A stretch of DNA of 9,774 nucleotides, taken from NCBI GenBank assembly GCA_964593555.1, contig CAZQIC010000157.1, positions 1-9,774 on the forward strand. The letters are read 5' to 3'. Below the pieces are notes generated by a model that ran no database searches, was not told where the DNA came from, and saw only the letters and a list, made by a program, of their open reading frames with translations. Each line of letters starts with the position of its first letter. The first letter of the stretch is position 1. Source of the DNA: CAZQIC01 sp964593555 (GTDB lineage: Bacteria > Bacteroidota > Bacteroidia > JAFLBG01). Shown here piece after piece: positions 7,001 to 9,774 of the stretch. Both the position numbers and the translations under genes were made by a program.

Positions 7001-9043
7001 CAATATATCATTGGGAAAAGAGGATGGGGACAAGCTCATTTTTTCCAATTTAAGAATGATGAGTATCAATTTGTAAAACATGATAGGGGCACGCGAAAAT
7101 TTATTTTTGTGAATGATGTAAAAACACTTCGTGTACAAAATGGAGTATTTCCCATTACCAACTTCACTGAAATAAAGTATGGCTTTAACTCTTCCTGGTT
7201 TACACCCTGGGGCTGTGCCTGGGGCGGGTTCAATTTTGCATGGATTGATTCCATAAGTGGCGATTACAAACCTAGTATTCCTATGGGTGGTTCATTGGGC
7301 CAATACGGCAATCTGCATTGCGATCAAAGCAGGCCTCTTCAATGGTTCTCTTTTGGTAACGATTCTGCGCAGCGATCACTCATGCGCAGTTTTATTGACT
7401 CTGTTCCTAATGGCGCATATGTATTGGCATATTCTATAGACTTTGATGGCCAGGCCTATAAGACGAATATTCTTAACGATACGCTTACTTACCAGGCTTT
7501 TGAAAAATTTGGCAGCAACTATATTCGCACGCTAAAAGATACTGTACCTTATATTATTTGGGGTAAAAAAGGTGCGCCGATTGGTTCGGCCAAAGAAAAA
7601 GTGGGAACATCAAAAAGGGATTTTATAACCCTTACAGATACGTTCGTTACTAAATGGGGACAAGGTTTTGTTGAATCGGAAGTTATTGGTCCGGCTTTAA
7701 ATTGGGGGTCATTGCACTGGAGACAGCATGCATTGGAAAACCCGACAAAAGATAGTATTGTACTTAAAGTCATTGGTATTACAGCTACAGGAACTGAAAA
7801 TGTTTTAGCTGTTTTTCCTCCTGATTCACAGGAGGTGCTTTCCCTTTCTACATACGCAAACGCAGGCTTGTACCCGTATTTAAAACTAAAAGCCTTTGCT
7901 AAGGATGATTCGCTTACCACCCCTCCACAAATTGATCGCTGGCAGGTTTTATATACTCCTGTTCCGGAAGCTGCATTAAATCCGCCGCTTGCCTATAGCC
8001 TATATGACGATACATTGCAGGAAGGTGATCAATTAAAAATGGTAATGGCCATTCAAAATATCAGCGAATATGATTTTACCGACAGTATGCTTATCAGTTA
8101 TTGGGTGGTTGATAAAAACAGGGTCAAACATAACCTTCCTTTTAAATTAAAAAATCCTCCTTTTGTTGCCGGAGCAGTAATTATTGATACAGTATTATTT
8201 GATACGGAAAACTTTGACGGACACAACAGCTTATGGATCGAAGCAAATCCAATTGGAAATATTAATTCTCAATTAGAACAATATCACTTTAATAATATCG
8301 CACAAATCAATTTTTTTATAGGCGGCGATCGTATTAACCCCCTGCTGGATGTAACGTTTGATGGAATACATATTTTAAATGGCGACATTGTTTCACCTAA
8401 ACCGGGTATCGTTATTCAGTTAAAGGATGAAAATCGTTTCCTCGCGCTCAATGACACTTCCGACTTTGCGGTATTCATTAGAAAGCCCGGAGCAACCATT
8501 GATGAAAGAATATATTTTGGCCCCGAAATGACTTTTACGGAAGCGGTACTTCCCCATAACAGCTGTAAAATAAATTATATGCCTTCATTCCCAATGGATG
8601 GAACTTACAAACTTATCGTACAGGCTGAAGACCGATCTGATAATGTTTCGGGGGCTTTGAGTTATGAGATCAACTTTGAAGTCATTAATAAATCAACCAT
8701 TACGGAAGTGCTAAACTATCCAAACCCCTTTTCTACTTCTACCCGATTTGTATTTACACTTACGGGCTCCGAAGTACCGCCGATATTTAAAATACAAATA
8801 CTTACAGTAACAGGTAAAGTGGTGCGTGAAATTAAACAGGACGAAATTGGCCCTATTCATATTGGAAGAAATATTACCCAATATGCATGGGATGGCAAAG
8901 ATGAATTTGGCGACAGGTTAGCGAACGGCGTTTATTTGTACAGGGTGGTAACCCAGCTTAATGGCCAATCTATTGAGAAGCGCGAATCGGGGGCAGATGA
9001 TTATATTACCAAAGGGTTTGGCAAAATGTATATTATCCGTTAA
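4061..9043 (+). CDS. porU2: C25-family (gingipain-like) cysteine protease, PorU2-like T9SS sortase with C-terminal domain
   Basis: PorU sits on the cell surface, cuts the C-terminal sorting domain off T9SS cargo and links the cargo to surface lipopolysaccharide. This 1660-residue protein has a signal peptide (1-19, cleavage before QPYGNEW), then a PorU-like N-terminal region (about 22-110) with YYKFPVTQKGIYRLD and DYIEFLALPNDG. The peptidase C25 domain spans about 410-765, with catalytic His638 (in FFGHASG) and Cys668 (in ANSCFAGD), closing with MTLHGDPAVVLN. Beta-sandwich regions follow: CARDB-like (about 769-875) and fibronectin-III-like (about 885-985). Next comes a probable ILEI/FAM3-like domain (about 1054-1182), another CARDB-like stretch (about 1308-1410), a LLDVTFDGIHILNGD block that I recall from PorU relatives, and a C-terminal FlgD/T9SS-type domain (1551-1660) with NYPNPF and WDGKDEFGDRLANGVYLYRV. 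It is longer than classical PorU (about 1100-1300 residues). It overlaps the porV-like stop by 4 bases. The conserved dyad suggests activity; whether it replaces or supplements the main PorU is unknown. Confidence 0.87.
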   Translation: MRNFYFLVIFICISFSSYSQPYGNEWINYSQTYYKFPVTQKGIYRLDSAALAASGIPIASIDPRKIQIFGRGEEQYLYAKGEADGAFNSTDYIEFLALPNDGFLDSLIYQNKSAGHPNPYYSLFNDTAFYFLTWNNSTTNKRYTIETDTAFSSYTSSIYFLKERLISFGDIYYGGETFGGINVTDAEYTNTEGWFSSSFGLGGSQSLPLNTQGAYMAGPATATVNVRFAGESNYASLYPDHHTRIACGTYTKDTIYDGYQLNNFNFQLPITDLSSSTTNLTASSINDLGAPSNPDNTAVVFAYIKYPHIVDMESLSSFEFFLPDNTSQSKAFINVSNFNDLGAGSHLFDLTNHKYIPVVKSGAMNKAIIPNGANEKKCYITSVSNIHNVITLFRAGNNGTFTNFSTNAPDSAFIIVTHKSLMAEANNYKTYRSTDPLGGHFTVVIADIEELYEQFTYGINKNPLAIRRLADFALDTWPSDPQNLFIIGKSIHANNYRRNASNYANTLVPSIGNPSCDNLFTAGLNGTLLQPAIPTGRLAAKIPAEVTFYLDKVKDFEDNAPEAWMKNVLHFGGGTSAVQQSELKNYLKDYEDIIEDTLYGGNVYTFLKTSTAPIQINTSDSLKRLIEGGVSLLTFFGHASGTGFDQSIDQPSNYDNKGKYPLLLANSCFAGDLHSTGLSSSEKFVIIKDKGVIGYIGSVSLGVPYALNNFSREFYKQLSYVNYGKGIGKQMQQAITLSQGSGTDPFQKSACLEMTLHGDPAVVLNAHVLPDYTIANSDVSFDTQSKVDSFTLFANFTNIGRAIRDSFFVEVQRRFPNGDIEQVFKRVPAPFFKGSVSFTLPIDFSRGIGLNKIKVTLDSYLGINELSELNNSTNPEVDLLLYGNGIAPVYPYEYAVIPTNTVTLKASTANPLAKPRNYIIQIDTTDEFNSPFKKTTTINSPGGVITWTPPITLTDSLVCFWRVSADSIDTSGYRWRESSFQYIIGKRGWGQAHFFQFKNDEYQFVKHDRGTRKFIFVNDVKTLRVQNGVFPITNFTEIKYGFNSSWFTPWGCAWGGFNFAWIDSISGDYKPSIPMGGSLGQYGNLHCDQSRPLQWFSFGNDSAQRSLMRSFIDSVPNGAYVLAYSIDFDGQAYKTNILNDTLTYQAFEKFGSNYIRTLKDTVPYIIWGKKGAPIGSAKEKVGTSKRDFITLTDTFVTKWGQGFVESEVIGPALNWGSLHWRQHALENPTKDSIVLKVIGITATGTENVLAVFPPDSQEVLSLSTYANAGLYPYLKLKAFAKDDSLTTPPQIDRWQVLYTPVPEAALNPPLAYSLYDDTLQEGDQLKMVMAIQNISEYDFTDSMLISYWVVDKNRVKHNLPFKLKNPPFVAGAVIIDTVLFDTENFDGHNSLWIEANPIGNINSQLEQYHFNNIAQINFFIGGDRINPLLDVTFDGIHILNGDIVSPKPGIVIQLKDENRFLALNDTSDFAVFIRKPGATIDERIYFGPEMTFTEAVLPHNSCKINYMPSFPMDGTYKLIVQAEDRSDNVSGALSYEINFEVINKSTITEVLNYPNPFSTSTRFVFTLTGSEVPPIFKIQILTVTGKVVREIKQDEIGPIHIGRNITQYAWDGKDEFGDRLANGVYLYRVVTQLNGQSIEKRESGADDYITKGFGKMYIIR

Positions 9044-9150
9044 AAATTTATCTAATCCATTAAACCTTTCATATTTTAATAAGTCTATAATACATAAAAC
9101 GATACGATATGAAATAGCCATAATTCTAACGGGATACAAACCGAAAATGA

Positions 9151-9168
9151 ATATGGCGTATTCCATAT
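9151..9168 (+). repeat. Short inverted repeat upstream of the small secreted protein gene
   Basis: ATATGG (9151-9156) and CCATAT (9163-9168) form a perfect 6-base stem around a 6-base loop, 26 bases before the ATG at 9195. No T-run follows, so it is not a typical intrinsic terminator. It could be a leader hairpin or a small operator-like palindrome, or chance. The rest of the 151-base gap (9044-9194) shows nothing else that I can support. Confidence 0.25.
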
Positions 9169-9194
9169 GACATTAAAAACAAAAACATTTACAC

Positions 9195-9722
9195 ATGAAA
9201 TCCAAAAGATCTTATTTACTGTTTTGCCTTTTAGGCATACTAATGTTGGGGAATATTAATGCCTTTGCACAAATGCCTGCTAAAAATGCCCATGGCAAAC
9301 CAGGCGTTGCAAAGAAAAAGTTTGCAGATAAAACTCATGCCCGAAAAGCGATCAGGAAAACTGCTATTGTAATAAGAAATGCACAGCTAAAAGTAAAGGC
9401 CAATAAAAATTATACGGGCGATCTTTCAAGAGCGATCGCACATCAGCGTTTTGCAAGGAAAATGTACATAAAAGGAATGTATGTCAAAGCACTCCGCCAT
9501 ACACGCGCAGCACGCATATTTGCCCGTAAAGCAATTAAAGCAAACAAAGGAAGCGATATTGCTGAAGCAAATTTCACTCCTGAGGAAGAAGAGTTGATGA
9601 AAGATTCTCCAAGCGATCAGGAACTGATGGACGAAATAGTACGTGAAGAAGCGAAGCCCGTTATTGATGATTCTAAATTTGCAAACGAAGCATCGGACAT
9701 CGATTTGGGTGAGAATGAATAA
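9195..9722 (+). CDS. Predicted secreted, charge-segregated helical protein of unknown function
   Basis: I do not recognise this protein. Residues 1-25 are a signal peptide (basic MKSKR, hydrophobic 7-19, likely cleavage after AFA before Gln26), so it should reach the periplasm or beyond. Residues 40-118 carry about 25 Lys/Arg and only 2 acidic residues. They look helical, with Ala- and Arg-rich stretches such as HARKAIRKTAIVIRNA and AARIFARKAIKANKG that resemble each other weakly. Residues 121-175 are acidic (about 20 Asp/Glu against 4 Lys/Arg), beginning TPEEEELMKDSPSDQELMDEIV. There is no sorting-domain signature, lipobox or second membrane segment. The ATG at 9195 is chosen because it opens a clean signal peptide. 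The 151-base gap from the protease gene suggests separate transcription or a loose operon. The basic body could bind a polyanion such as lipopolysaccharide and the acidic tail could cover it, but that is speculation. Confidence 0.78.
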   Translation: MKSKRSYLLFCLLGILMLGNINAFAQMPAKNAHGKPGVAKKKFADKTHARKAIRKTAIVIRNAQLKVKANKNYTGDLSRAIAHQRFARKMYIKGMYVKALRHTRAARIFARKAIKANKGSDIAEANFTPEEEELMKDSPSDQELMDEIVREEAKPVIDDSKFANEASDIDLGENE

Positions 9723-9774
9723 AGGGGAGTTCTAAAAATCAAATTGTTAATAAATAACGATATAACTAATTGAT
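9723..9774. other. Trailing AT-rich non-coding segment
   Basis: The 52 bases after the last stop codon show no hairpin followed by a T-run and no gene start, so neither a terminator nor the next gene can be called inside the window. Confidence 0.4.

Noticed and set aside
7549..7920. A 123-codon open frame on the - strand
   Set aside because: It is antisense to the protease gene, which has continuous family-like protein sequence across the same bases.
9086..9091. A perfect TATAAT upstream of the small secreted protein gene
   Set aside because: Bacteroidota primary sigma factor uses TAnnTTTG rather than TATAAT, no TTGACA-like partner is at the right spacing, and such a hexamer is expected by chance in AT-rich gaps.
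8961..9170. A 69-codon open frame on the + strand spanning the protease stop codon
   Set aside because: Most of it overlaps the conserved C-terminal domain of the protease in another frame, and its remaining part has low-complexity AT-rich coding with no domain or ribosome site.
9040..9194. A CRISPR array, tRNA or attachment site in the gap after the protease gene
   Set aside because: No regularly spaced repeats, no cloverleaf and no integrase or direct repeat pair are visible; only the short ATATGG/CCATAT repeat stands out.

Overview
The window looks like chromosomal DNA of a member of the phylum Bacteroidota. The base composition is AT-rich, start sites lack strong Shine-Dalgarno sequences, and several upstream regions carry TAnnTTTG-like -7 elements. 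The clearest marker is a pair of type IX secretion system (T9SS) outer-membrane proteins, a system essentially confined to this phylum. The PorV2/PorU2-like form of the pair would fit a Chitinophagales- or Sphingobacteriales-type lineage, but that finer placement is an inference. All six genes lie on the + strand. I see no tRNA, rRNA, insertion sequence, CRISPR array or phage gene, and no intergenic gap exceeds about 180 bases.

Region 1 (1-1766) is a two-gene respiratory unit: a type II NADH:quinone oxidoreductase, then a group III truncated haemoglobin whose GTG start lies inside the 3' end of the first gene (14-base overlap). The first enzyme feeds electrons from NADH to the quinone pool. 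The second is a small haem protein with all the expected haem-pocket residues. Region 2 (1767-2799) is a single membrane-anchored SGNH/GDSL-type protein, also starting with GTG and probably transcribed from its own promoter.

Region 3 (2800-9043) is the main feature: a PorV-family outer-membrane barrel overlapping (ATGA) a 1660-residue C25 (gingipain-family) cysteine protease of the PorU2 type. In the T9SS, PorU is the cell-surface sortase that removes C-terminal sorting domains and attaches cargo to anionic lipopolysaccharide, and PorV is its membrane partner. The copy here keeps the His/Cys dyad, is much longer than classical PorU, and contains what I read as an ILEI/FAM3-like domain in its middle. 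The gene order (porV-like first) is the reverse of the canonical porU-porV arrangement.

Region 4 (9044-9774) holds a small predicted secreted protein with a strongly basic helical body and a strongly acidic tail. It has no function I can recognise. The most interesting points are the paralogous PorV2-PorU2 pair with its unusual internal domain, the overlap of the NADH dehydrogenase and haemoglobin genes, a possible structured leader upstream of the PorV-like gene, and the charge-segregated secreted protein. None of these amounts to proof of a new system.
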